Assembly (NCBI RefSeq): GCF_019991125.1
Contig: NZ_JAGENB010000001.1
Location: 372,001-436,000 of the forward strand
DNA length: 64,000 nt
DNA from: Phyllobacterium calauticae
GTDB taxonomy: Bacteria > Pseudomonadota > Alphaproteobacteria > Rhizobiales > Rhizobiaceae
Direction: 5' to 3'
Shown piece after piece: positions 1-7,886 of the stretch. How positions within the stretch are numbered: the first letter of the stretch is position 1; each line of letters opens with the position of its first letter. The position numbers and the translations under genes were made by a program. The notes below the pieces were generated by a model. The model saw only the letters and a program-made list of their open reading frames with translations. It ran no database searches and was not told the DNA's origin.

Positions 1-224
1 AGGCAACCAAGCGCTCTTTCGATCCGGCGCACGGCGTCGGTGCACAGCTCGCCCGCTTCCTCGAAGGCCACGGCGCGGTGCTGCGGGCCATCGGCGATTC
101 CATCGCCTTCTGCCCGCCGATGATCATCACGGAAGCCGAGCTGAACGAGCTCTTCAACCGCTTCGAGCTGGCATTGGCCGATACGGAGGCGCATGTTTCG
201 ACCGGTGGCCTGCGCGCGGCTTAG
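1..224 (+). CDS. Class-III (omega-type) aminotransferase, C-terminal fragment
   Basis: Frame 3 is open from the window edge to a TAG at 222-224 and gives 73 residues. The segment runs through GVGAQLARFLEGHG, AFCPPMIITEAELNELF and ADTEAHV. This is the usual end of PLP-dependent class-III aminotransferases such as beta-alanine/omega-amino-acid:pyruvate transaminases, where PPMIIT-type and E-hydrophobic-ELF segments close the small domain. The catalytic lysine and cofactor site lie upstream of the window, so substrate specificity cannot be read. It is transcribed away from the edge and ends about 90 bp before the converging GH2 gene. Confidence 0.75.
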   Translation, partial: ATKRSFDPAHGVGAQLARFLEGHGAVLRAIGDSIAFCPPMIITEAELNELFNRFELALADTEAHVSTGGLRAA

Positions 225-235
225 GATAACGATAA

Positions 236-263
236 GAGGGTGCAGCCCTATGATTGCACCCTC
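236..263. terminator. Inverted repeat after aminotransferase
   Basis: A perfect 9-bp stem (GAGGGTGCA / TGCACCCTC) with a 10-nt loop lies 11 bp after the aminotransferase stop and 50 bp beyond the end of the converging GH2 gene. It has no clear T-run on either side, so it is a possible rather than a typical rho-independent terminator. Confidence 0.4.
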
Positions 264-312
264 ACCCGCGTCTGACAAGTTACGTCTGCTGCGGTCTGCG
301 TTGGTCCCTTCT

Positions 313-3147
313 CTACTTGCAAGACGCAAAGGCTGCGCCTTTCGGTTGCAGATTCAAGGCGTTTTCATTGAAGCTGATGGGCACATCCACAGTGCTCAGC
401 TTTGAGCCCGCCCTGTCGATTTTCCAGCCGTCCATCCTGATCGCGAGATTTTCTACAGCTTTGCCGTCCTTATGAGGGACTTCAACAGTAATTTCCGTTG
501 ACTTATTCGGCAATATATTAAGGTAATTATCACTATAAAATGCCGGCAATATTCGCGCTCCGGTGCCTTTGTCAAATATCTGCAGGTGAACCATCAAGGC
601 AATTGCATCGCTGATATTTTCTACCTTCACATTGAGTTTTGTTGCCGTCTTCCCCGTCTCCACAACTTTCGCCGAAATACCGAGCGATGCGGACTTCATT
701 GTGTCCAGCACCTTGTAGTCATCATCGTCTCCGCTTTTCTTGCACCAATAGAAATTCTCGGACTGGAAGTTTCCATTTACGATAAGCCGAAGCGAAATAA
801 AGCAAATGTCGGATGTGGAGGCCGAAATCTTCGAGCTGATATCGACAATACTGGCTGAAGATGCCGGTTTGATCTCAGGGACATTCTCGACAGTCCGGCT
901 GACTTGTGTACCATCGAGATTGTGGATGGCGATCTCAACGCTTCCGCGCAGCGGATTTGCCGTATGATTGACAACAAAGATTTTTCGAGTGTTTGCATTC
1001 ATCAAGACATGAACACGCCTGCACCCGTGTTGAACCGCAAAGAAGGATGAGTGCTGTTCAAGATCATGGCTATACATCTGCCAGACAAAACTTGGTTGCG
1101 CCGGGTTGGTCATCCACATGATGACGCCCGTTGATGTCGCAGGTGCTGTTGCTGTTATCGGGCCAAAATTGCCGGCGTGGGACTCGTAAATCGCCTTGAT
1201 GCATTCATAATTCATCAACTGGGATTTGCGGACAAAATCGGCAAGATTGCTGATCTTGCCATAGCGATTTGCAGTGGCGTCAGTAATCGGTCCACCACCA
1301 CCGTTCCCATTGGAATCTCTGTCCGCCCAATAGTCATCAGGGCATTCCCAGGACGCTTCCGGCAGCATCGACTGAACAAATTCCAGCGTGGGAATCGAAT
1401 GAGAACCAATTTCATTGTGGAATGGGAGGGAGCTGACTTTGTTGAAGTGGGTTCCAGGCGCCACCCAATGGTAAGGCCCGCCAGACGCATATCCACCCAA
1501 TGGAGGCTTTGCATAAGGTTCGCTCGTGTCTTCTTTGGAACTTGTCAGGCATTCGCGTTGAGGATCGAGCTCGGTGACCAACTTGTCCAAACCATCGACG
1601 ATTGTTTGAGGTGACGGCTTTTTTTCATTGCCGCCGCACCAAAGCAGAATCGAAGGATGGTTGCGGAAATTGGTGATGACATCGCGAACATTGTCGAGAT
1701 ATCTGTCGGTATTTTTCGGAGTGCCTCCTTCCCCTGAGAAGAAGAAATCCTGCCAGACGAGAATACCATATTCATCGCAGGCATCATAAAAATCCTTGCT
1801 GGTACTTTGCCCGTTCCAGTTTCTGATCAGGTTGAGGTTGGCCTCCTTATGCAATCTGACCTGATTGAAAAGCCGCTCGCGGGGGATGCGCTTCAACGCT
1901 TCGTCCAATCCCCAATTGCCACCCATGATCAAAATGGGCACATTGTTGATGGCGATCCCCAGATCAGTACCGGAGCCTCGCTTGCGCGAATAGGTGATTT
2001 TGCGCACGCCAAACTTCAAACTGCGCCGGTCGGATATAATCTCGCCAATATGAAGCGTAAGGGATAGTTCATAAAGGTAAGGGTCGCCATAGCCGTTCGG
2101 CCACCACAGTTTGGGATTGCTTAACGCAAGTTCCGGCACGTTGTTTTTGGTTAGTTTAAAAGTCTTGGGCTCGCTCCCGGCGGGCAGTGAAACCGCATGG
2201 CTGAACGCGATGCCCGATATTGTACCTGTGAGAACACCGTTTTGCGCTACCCCCGATTTATTGCTCAAGGTGATATTGATTTCCAGGCTGGCGCTGGCGA
2301 GATCATCCGCGAGGGTTGCATTGACCTGGGTATTCACAATTCTGGTCGTGTCGGTAACGAAGCTGTAGACCGGTTGCCAGATCCCCAGGCACCGGTCGGG
2401 TATGGTGGGTAACCAGTCCCATCCGGCTGTGCAAAAAAATGTCGGCCCATTGTTCAGCGTTTGGCCGGACGGACCGCCATTGGTTCCTCCACGCGTGCGA
2501 CCGCTGGAATAACTGGGTAGCAGCGGACGTTCCACATAGTCGAGCTGATGAATTCTCACAGCCAGAAATGTTTTCTGCCCCTGTACATTCTTGACAATGT
2601 CCGTGACATCGAAGTTTCCACGCTTGAAGGCACCTTCAATGCGGCCGACCTCCTGGCCATTCAACCATATGGTTGCCAGATAGTTTATGCCGCTGAAGCG
2701 CAGCCAGAACCGCTGTCCATCCTGCAAAGCCGGTACGTCGATTTCTGTACGGTACCAATAGTCCGTGTTATGCAGATCATCCGGGATCAGTTTGGTGACG
2801 ATCTGACGATAGAGCGGGTCTGGATAAACACCATTATTGATCATGCTGGTCAAAACAGTGCCCGGAACAGTGGCCTTATCCATTTTAAATGCACCGGCTG
2901 AGGACAGGACTTCGCCGGTAAACTGAGGAGCTTCCTTAACACTGGTAAAAGTCCAGCCGCCTGCGATCTCGCGGATGGTTCCACTGGCGCAATACGGAAG
3001 CGCCTCGAGATCGGTCAAAGACGTTGTAGGTCCGACAGCAGACGCCGAACCAATAAAATTCAAGTGCTTTTCGGTGCTGTGAAATAGTCCGGTTCCAATA
3101 ATTGCAGCACTTTGTAATAGAAATGATCTGCGGCTTGCAAAACTCAT
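313..3147 (-). CDS. Tat-exported glycoside hydrolase family 2 protein (beta-mannosidase / exo-glucosaminidase type)
   Basis: The 944-residue protein starts at an ATG preceded by a strong GGGGAGG ribosome site. The N-terminus SRRSFLLQSA followed by a hydrophobic stretch is a twin-arginine signal, so export of the folded enzyme is likely. The central part has GH2 sandwich and TIM-barrel features. ILLWCGGNE (about residue 480) carries the N-E acid/base motif, and FHNEIGSHSIPT (about residue 570) fits the nucleophile segment that reads SEFG-QS-P in beta-mannosidases. The length and Trp-rich N-terminal half resemble endo-beta-mannosidases and exo-beta-D-glucosaminidases more than beta-galactosidases. 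The exact substrate (mannoside, glucosaminide or other) cannot be decided. Base composition is lower in GC than the core genes. It is probably co-oriented with the lipoprotein gene upstream. Confidence 0.85.
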   Translation of the reverse strand: MSFASRRSFLLQSAAIIGTGLFHSTEKHLNFIGSASAVGPTTSLTDLEALPYCASGTIREIAGGWTFTSVKEAPQFTGEVLSSAGAFKMDKATVPGTVLTSMINNGVYPDPLYRQIVTKLIPDDLHNTDYWYRTEIDVPALQDGQRFWLRFSGINYLATIWLNGQEVGRIEGAFKRGNFDVTDIVKNVQGQKTFLAVRIHQLDYVERPLLPSYSSGRTRGGTNGGPSGQTLNNGPTFFCTAGWDWLPTIPDRCLGIWQPVYSFVTDTTRIVNTQVNATLADDLASASLEINITLSNKSGVAQNGVLTGTISGIAFSHAVSLPAGSEPKTFKLTKNNVPELALSNPKLWWPNGYGDPYLYELSLTLHIGEIISDRRSLKFGVRKITYSRKRGSGTDLGIAINNVPILIMGGNWGLDEALKRIPRERLFNQVRLHKEANLNLIRNWNGQSTSKDFYDACDEYGILVWQDFFFSGEGGTPKNTDRYLDNVRDVITNFRNHPSILLWCGGNEKKPSPQTIVDGLDKLVTELDPQRECLTSSKEDTSEPYAKPPLGGYASGGPYHWVAPGTHFNKVSSLPFHNEIGSHSIPTLEFVQSMLPEASWECPDDYWADRDSNGNGGGGPITDATANRYGKISNLADFVRKSQLMNYECIKAIYESHAGNFGPITATAPATSTGVIMWMTNPAQPSFVWQMYSHDLEQHSSFFAVQHGCRRVHVLMNANTRKIFVVNHTANPLRGSVEIAIHNLDGTQVSRTVENVPEIKPASSASIVDISSKISASTSDICFISLRLIVNGNFQSENFYWCKKSGDDDDYKVLDTMKSASLGISAKVVETGKTATKLNVKVENISDAIALMVHLQIFDKGTGARILPAFYSDNYLNILPNKSTEITVEVPHKDGKAVENLAIRMDGWKIDRAGSKLSTVDVPISFNENALNLQPKGAAFASCK

Positions 3148-3194
3148 GAGAAGCCTCCCCTTTAAGTTATTTTGAGAATTTAAAAATCAAGCAA

Positions 3195-3977
3195 TTAATC
3201 GAAGGTAATGAGGGCACTCGGTGGCATCCCGCCATTGGGCGTAACGCTGCTGACACAAATCAGCCCGGCATTGTTCTGGCCCTTCAGTTTCCTGATTGCC
3301 TCTTCCAGCACGGCGATGCGTTTGCTGAAGTCTTCGGCTGAAGATGCTCCGAGCTTTGCTTTGTCGACCGCATCCTTCAAGCCGTCGAGCTTTACTTGCA
3401 AATCCGCAAGCTTCCCTGCATCAGCCTTGCCGGTCTTCAGCAGATCGATGTCGGCAAGCAGCGGGGCGAGAGCCGCCGCTTCCAGCTTCAGCTTGATCGC
3501 ATTGCCGTAGTCGTCTTTCAGTGCCGTAAACTGTTCCCGCAATGGTTTAAGCCTGTCCATGTCAGCCTGTATGCCCGCCGTTCGCCCATCCAGAGTTTTG
3601 AAATTGTCCGTCAGCGACTTGAGGCCGGCATCCAGCTTGTCGATGCGGGGCCCGAGCTCCGTCAACGCGGCAACAGAGATTTCTGTCTGGCCGACCCGGC
3701 TTTGCAAAAGTTCGATGGTGGACTTGAGTGCAGCCAGTGTCTCTTTCGAGGTCACTGCTTCCCCTTGCAGAATGACGGTGTTCGCCTGCAGGGTGTCCAA
3801 AGCGTCTTTAAGGCCCTTGATCGTTGCCTGGTCCACGCCGCCGTTCAGCGGGCTGATGTCTTCCGCAAAGGTGCCTTGCGCATCAGGCGTTGCCGGAGCC
3901 TTGTCATCCGCATTATTGCAACCCGCCAGCATAGCGCTGCCGACAAGTCCGGCGATGAGGACGCGTCTGAAAATCAT
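3195..3977 (-). CDS. Coiled-coil lipoprotein of unknown function
   Basis: The chosen ATG at 3977 follows GGGAGGA and gives a lipoprotein signal, MIFRRVLIAGLVGSAMLAGC, with the lipobox LAGC and the acylated Cys at residue 20. An upstream in-frame extension exists but would bury the signal. The mature part of about 240 residues is rich in Ala, Leu, Lys and Asp. It has repeated heptad-like LK..L/ID.LK.G segments, so a long coiled coil in the periplasm is likely. Residues after Asp and Asn at the mature N-terminus do not clearly decide the membrane. I do not recognise a family. It ends only 47 bp before the GH2 gene on the same strand, so the two may be co-transcribed. Confidence 0.7.
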   Translation of the reverse strand: MIFRRVLIAGLVGSAMLAGCNNADDKAPATPDAQGTFAEDISPLNGGVDQATIKGLKDALDTLQANTVILQGEAVTSKETLAALKSTIELLQSRVGQTEISVAALTELGPRIDKLDAGLKSLTDNFKTLDGRTAGIQADMDRLKPLREQFTALKDDYGNAIKLKLEAAALAPLLADIDLLKTGKADAGKLADLQVKLDGLKDAVDKAKLGASSAEDFSKRIAVLEEAIRKLKGQNNAGLICVSSVTPNGGMPPSALITFD

Positions 3978-4325
3978 TGGTTCCTCCCAAATGAATTTTG
4001 CTTTTAAATTTGTGCTTGAAATTAAGAGTTGAAAAATAGATGTCGCGTCTGAGGCGCGCGCGATTGCAACAACCGCGCTTTCAAACCGTGCTCCTCCCAA
4101 AGCGATTTGAAACGATTGAATACGGAGCCGGATTATTTCCTTAAGCCAATGGGTGTCAATTCGCTTTTAGTCAAAGACGTTAGGATGGCTTTGGCCTCCA
4201 CGACTTGTGGGAGGTGTTGGAACATTTGACGGGAATCGGGTTTGATACTGTGAAGTGAGATGTATTAAAGCTGATTGCCAATACGTGGTGCGTGGTTCGT
4301 GCAGTCGTTTTCAGGTTGGAGACCA
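3978..4325. other. Intergenic region, lipoprotein / GNAT
   Basis: About 350 bp separates the divergent lipoprotein and GNAT genes. It is AT-richer than its surroundings and must hold both promoters. A 13-bp match (GGTGCGTGGTTCG, 4287-4299) to the end of the repeat found at 30574 and 61411 lies here without the rest of that element. I see no gene. Confidence 0.5.
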
Positions 4326-4793
4326 GTGTTGACCGAACCCCTCATCCGCAAGGCCACAAGCGCTGATCTCCCCGCCATTGTCGCGCTTCTGGCCGATGAT
4401 CCGCTCGGCAGCCAGCGCGAGGTGATCTCCGATCCGGTCGATCCGCGTTATCGCTCGGCCTTTGCCGCCATCGACAGCGACCCGAACCAGCTTCTGGTCG
4501 TGGCGGCAGACGGAGGACTGGTTGTCGGCTGTGCCCAGATCACCTTCATCCCCGGATTATCACGCACCGGCATGTGGCGCGGGCAGATCGAAAGCGTGCG
4601 GATTGCCGAAGCGCACCGGCGCGGCGGGCTTGGCCGCCGCATGTTTGAATGGGCCATCGACGCCTGCCGCGAACGCCGGTGCGGGCTGGTGCAGCTTACC
4701 ACCGACAAGACGCGGCCCGACGCGGCGCGTTTCTACGAAGCGCTGGGATTTGTCGCCAGCCATGAGGGCATGAAGCTCTCACTACACTGCTAG
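4326..4793 (+). CDS. GNAT-family N-acetyltransferase
   Basis: It is read from GTG 4326 (TTG 4329 is also possible) because GGAG lies 7-8 nt upstream and the family homology begins with LTEPLIRKATSADLPAI. The 155 residues cover one Gcn5-type acetyltransferase domain. The acetyl-CoA site is visible as EAHRRGGLGRRMFEWAI (R/Q-x-x-G-x-G/A), followed by the C-terminal CGLVQLTTDKTRPDAARFYEALGF typical of the fold, here split as TTDKTRPDAARFYEALGF. The substrate is unknown. It overlaps the end of the converging sigma-factor gene by 4 nt. Confidence 0.85.
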   Translation: MLTEPLIRKATSADLPAIVALLADDPLGSQREVISDPVDPRYRSAFAAIDSDPNQLLVVAADGGLVVGCAQITFIPGLSRTGMWRGQIESVRIAEAHRRGGLGRRMFEWAIDACRERRCGLVQLTTDKTRPDAARFYEALGFVASHEGMKLSLHC

Positions 4794-6049
4794 GCACAGG
4801 AAGCCGCGCGCTCCAAGAGGATTGTGCGCTCGCGGGCATTGCGCGTGAGATTTGCGGCCCGCTCGAACTCAGCCCGCGCTTCATCCGGCCGATTGAGTTT
4901 CAGCAGGAGGTCGCCGCGAATGCTTGGCAGGAGATGATAAGCCTGCAGGGACGGCTCGCCCGTCAGCAGGTCAATGAGGTCGAGCCCGGCTTGCGGACCG
5001 AAAGCCATGGAGAGCGCTACCGCCCGATTGAGCTCGACGACAGGCGATGGCATGAGCTTTGCCAGCCGCTCATAGAGCACGGCGATCCGGCCCCAGTCGG
5101 TTTCCTCGGCGGTTCGCGCCCGTGCATGGCAGGCGGCGATGGCCGCCTGCAGGCCATAGGGGCCGTAGACGGTGCCCAGCCTTTCGGCCCGCTCCAGCGC
5201 CGCCAACCCGCGCCGGATCAGCAGATGGTCCCAGTGCGCGCGGTTCTGGTCGAACAGCAGGACCGGTTCGCCCGACGGCCCGACCCGCGCGGCAAAGCGC
5301 GAGGCCTGAATTTCCATCAGGGCGATCAACCCATGCACCTCCGGTTCATCCGGCATCAGATCAGCAAGGATACGCCCGAGCCGCATGGCTTCCTGTGCCA
5401 GTTGCGGCCTGATCCAGTCATCTCCCGTGGTGGCCGAATAGCCCTCGTTGAAAATCAGATAGAGCACGGCAAGCACCGAGGCGAGACGCTCCGTGCGGTC
5501 CTTGCCGCGCGGCACCTCGAAGGGAATATTCGCCTCCGACAGCGTGCGCTTGGCCCGGACGATGCGCTGGGCAACGGTGGCTTCAGGTGTCAGGAAGGCG
5601 CGGGCGATCTCCTCCGTCGTCAGCCCGCCGATCATGCGCAGCGTCAGCGCCGTGCGCGCCTCGGCCGATAGCACGGGGTGGCAGGCGGTGAAGATGAGGC
5701 TGAGCATGTCGTCGCCGATATCGTCGTCCAGCGCCGTATCGAAATCCGGCATGGCGGCCTGTTCGATTTCCGCGTCATAGCCCAACTGCCCGTGCTTGCG
5801 CTTCAGCATCTTGGTGCGGCGGAAATGATCGATGGCCCGGCGTTTGCCGGTGACCATCAGCCATGCGGCGGGATTGCGCGGGATGCCCTCCGACGGCCAG
5901 TGGCGCAGTGCGGCGATCAGCGCCTCCTGCGCCAGTTCTTCGGCAAGCCCGACATCCCTGACAATGCGCGCAAGCCCGGCAATAATCCGGGCCTGCTCGA
6001 TTTTCCACACGGTTTCGATGGCACGATGGGTTTCGGCGGCGGTCGTCAT
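4790..6049 (-). CDS. ECF42-type RNA polymerase sigma factor with C-terminal TPR-like extension
   Basis: This is a 419-residue sigma factor. Residues 1-90 form sigma region 2 (VGLAEELAQEALIAALRHWP, then PAAWLMVTGKRRAIDHFRR). Residues about 120-180 form region 4 with a helix-turn-helix (LTTEEIARAFLTPEATVAQR). About 230 further residues make a helical, TPR-like C-terminal domain (VLYLIFNEGYSAT, LVELNRAVALSMAFG and DEARAEFERA motifs are typical). ECF sigma factors of this size with such a tail are the ECF42 group. They are regulated by their own tail rather than by an anti-sigma factor and are usually paired with a YCII/DGPF protein. That partner lies directly upstream at 6103-6513, 53 bp away, so the two form an operon. 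The target genes are not evident. Confidence 0.9.
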   Translation of the reverse strand: MTTAAETHRAIETVWKIEQARIIAGLARIVRDVGLAEELAQEALIAALRHWPSEGIPRNPAAWLMVTGKRRAIDHFRRTKMLKRKHGQLGYDAEIEQAAMPDFDTALDDDIGDDMLSLIFTACHPVLSAEARTALTLRMIGGLTTEEIARAFLTPEATVAQRIVRAKRTLSEANIPFEVPRGKDRTERLASVLAVLYLIFNEGYSATTGDDWIRPQLAQEAMRLGRILADLMPDEPEVHGLIALMEIQASRFAARVGPSGEPVLLFDQNRAHWDHLLIRRGLAALERAERLGTVYGPYGLQAAIAACHARARTAEETDWGRIAVLYERLAKLMPSPVVELNRAVALSMAFGPQAGLDLIDLLTGEPSLQAYHLLPSIRGDLLLKLNRPDEARAEFERAANLTRNARERTILLERAASCA

Positions 6050-6102
6050 AAGGGCCGATCACATCACCTTCGAGGCCGTCGCGCAAGATCGCGACGCGCG
6101 GC

Positions 6103-6513
6103 TTACTTGTTCTGGCCGGCGCCCATGTCGCGAAAGCGGTCGATGGCTTCAAATTCGCCGAAATCTTCGAGTTCGAACATCTGCCGGATTTCGATCTCGC
6201 CGCCGTCCGGATGCGGGTTGGGAAACCGGTTGGCCCATTCAATCGCCTCCTCGCGCGTCTTCACCTGAATGATGGTATAGCCTGCCACCAGTTCCTTGGC
6301 TTCGGCGAACGGCCCGTCGATCACGGTCCGCTTGCCGCCGGAATACCGGATTTTCCAGCCCTTTGCGGTCGGTTGAAGGCCATTGGCGTCCAGCAGCGCC
6401 CCGGCCTTCGCCAGTTGCTCGTGATAATCGGCCATGGCGCTGAAGAGTTCCTCCGGCGGCATGACGCCGGCTTCCGAATCTTTCGTTGCCTTCACCAGAA
6501 TCATGAATCGCAT
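6103..6513 (-). CDS. YCII / DGPF-domain protein, partner of ECF42 sigma factor
   Basis: The start MRFMILVKATKDSEAG is chosen because AGGAGA precedes ATG 6513 and all YCII proteins begin with MR/KYMLL-like strands. The upstream ORF extension is not supported. The 136 residues contain the diagnostic DGPFAEAKELVAGY (D-G-P-F) and end with E-IR-M-E and F-AID-F segments. YCII proteins form small ferredoxin-like alpha/beta folds. They are commonly encoded beside ECF42 sigma factors, and their biochemical role in that pairing is not settled. The gene leads the operon. Confidence 0.9.
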   Translation of the reverse strand: MRFMILVKATKDSEAGVMPPEELFSAMADYHEQLAKAGALLDANGLQPTAKGWKIRYSGGKRTVIDGPFAEAKELVAGYTIIQVKTREEAIEWANRFPNPHPDGGEIEIRQMFELEDFGEFEAIDRFRDMGAGQNK

Positions 6514-6650
6514 TGTCGTTTCTCCTTCGGTTCGGATGCCGGGCGGCCGGATAGTCCGGCCGTTGGTAAACCCTCGCTCCGATGACACGACGCGCGGGAT
6601 TTACCGCTATCGACATATCGCCTGAATTTTTTCATGGGCGATTGCCGGAT

Positions 6651-7799
6651 TCAGGACAGGGACAGGGGTGGGCCGGTGTAACGGGCGCGCGGGCGGATCA
6701 GCTGGTTCATCGACTGTTGTTCCAGAATATGCGCAATCCAGCCGACGGAGCGGGCAATGGCGAAGAGAATGACGGGTGCCGCCGGAGGCAAAGCAAAGCC
6801 ATCGGTCATGGCGGCGAGCGCAAAATCAATATTGGGCTGCTCGCCGGTCAGCATCTCTGCCGTTTCGCGAATCTGCCGATAGATGGCGCCCGGTTCGAAC
6901 TGTGCCAGCAGCGCCGCGGCGCGCCGGTCACCATGGGGATAAAGCGGGTGCCCGAAGGCCGGGATGGCCCTGCCCTGGGCCAGCAGTTCGCGTATCGCAA
7001 AGCCTGCGCCGGTGGCCTGTGCGGTCCGGACCAGCGCCTGCACGCTGAGATAGGCCTCGCCATGCAGCGGCCCGGTCAACGCGGCAAGACCGGCGAGCAT
7101 GCCTGCCGACAGCGGCGCTCCGGTCGAGGCGGCGACGCGGGCCGCAAAGGTCGAGGCATTGAGCTCATGATCGGCCAGCAGAACCAGCGCCCGGCGGATG
7201 CAGTCTTCCGCCTCCGGCGCATTCCAGGCTTGGGCCAGTCGGATGTGAACGGCGTGATTGGCGGCGCTGCCGGTGCCAAGCATCGCCGCAACGACGTCCG
7301 CAAAGACACCGGATGCCTCGGCAACCAGCACCGCACGCGAGCGGCCATGGGCCGGCAGGTCCGTTGCGGCACGCCGGGCAAGGACAATCATGGCTGCCTC
7401 CAGCGGGCGGTCGGGCCTGGGCATATCATGGGCGGAAGGCGATGCGGTGATTTCCCCCGCTTCCCACAACAGCGCTGCAACCTGCTCGAGTGTCGACGTG
7501 GCGGCCAATGCGGACGCATCCCTGCCGCGATACCACAAGCGCCCGTCGGCAATGGTCGAGATGCTCGACGGCAGGACCGGATCGCCCCAACCGATCGCCT
7601 CGGCGGCGACATTGGCCACCGTGCGCCGCCCGGCCTTGCGTCCGGCGAGGCGTTTCACATCCTCGCTCTTGTAAAGGCTGCGGCGCGGGTCCTGCGGATC
7701 GGGCTTGGCCTGAATCCGCCCCCGGCTGACATTGGCGTAAAGGGTCTGCGGCTGGACGCCAAGGGCCGCCAGAGCCTGCGATGCCGTCAACCACGCCAT
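6651..7799 (-). CDS. Citrate-synthase-family protein with N-terminal DNA-binding (MerR/excisionase-like) domain
   Basis: The 382-residue protein joins two parts. Residues 1-55 (TASQALAALGVQPQTLYANVSRG and SLYKSEDVKRLAG) form a winged helix-turn-helix like the MerR/excisionase class. The remainder is a short citrate synthase. The active-site histidines are in GPLHGEAY and PAFGHPLY, and the third catalytic position is NIDFAL with Asp. The enzyme condenses acetyl-CoA with an alpha-keto acid such as oxaloacetate, if active. The HTH suggests that it binds DNA and may regulate itself and the divergent citrate synthase at 7887. The two genes are 87 bp apart and share one regulatory region with a perfect palindrome. 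I infer, but cannot show, that the two proteins pair. Confidence 0.85.
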   Translation of the reverse strand: MAWLTASQALAALGVQPQTLYANVSRGRIQAKPDPQDPRRSLYKSEDVKRLAGRKAGRRTVANVAAEAIGWGDPVLPSSISTIADGRLWYRGRDASALAATSTLEQVAALLWEAGEITASPSAHDMPRPDRPLEAAMIVLARRAATDLPAHGRSRAVLVAEASGVFADVVAAMLGTGSAANHAVHIRLAQAWNAPEAEDCIRRALVLLADHELNASTFAARVAASTGAPLSAGMLAGLAALTGPLHGEAYLSVQALVRTAQATGAGFAIRELLAQGRAIPAFGHPLYPHGDRRAAALLAQFEPGAIYRQIRETAEMLTGEQPNIDFALAAMTDGFALPPAAPVILFAIARSVGWIAHILEQQSMNQLIRPRARYTGPPLSLS

Positions 7800-7817
7800 G
7801 GAACCTCACATTGATCA

Positions 7818-7840
7818 TTTACGTCAAGATTGACGTCAAT
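7818..7840. promoter_or_regulatory. Palindromic operator candidate between divergent citrate-synthase genes
   Basis: ATTGACGTCAAT (7829-7840) is a perfect 12-bp palindrome. A second, imperfect copy of the core, TTTACGTCAAG, lies immediately left at 7818-7828. The doubled TTnACGTCAA site sits in the 87-bp divergent promoter region, 19-30 bp upstream of the minus-strand start. It is a natural target for the HTH domain of the adjacent citrate-synthase-like protein. Confidence 0.6.
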
Positions 7841-7886
7841 CATAGCGCACCTCATCCTGTGGCGGAAACGAAAACTGGAGTTTGCC

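Noticed and set aside
4287-4299. GGTGCGTGGTTCG as a third copy of the inverted-repeat element
   Set aside because: Only 13 bp of one arm end match, with no second arm or core nearby, so it is at most a fragment.
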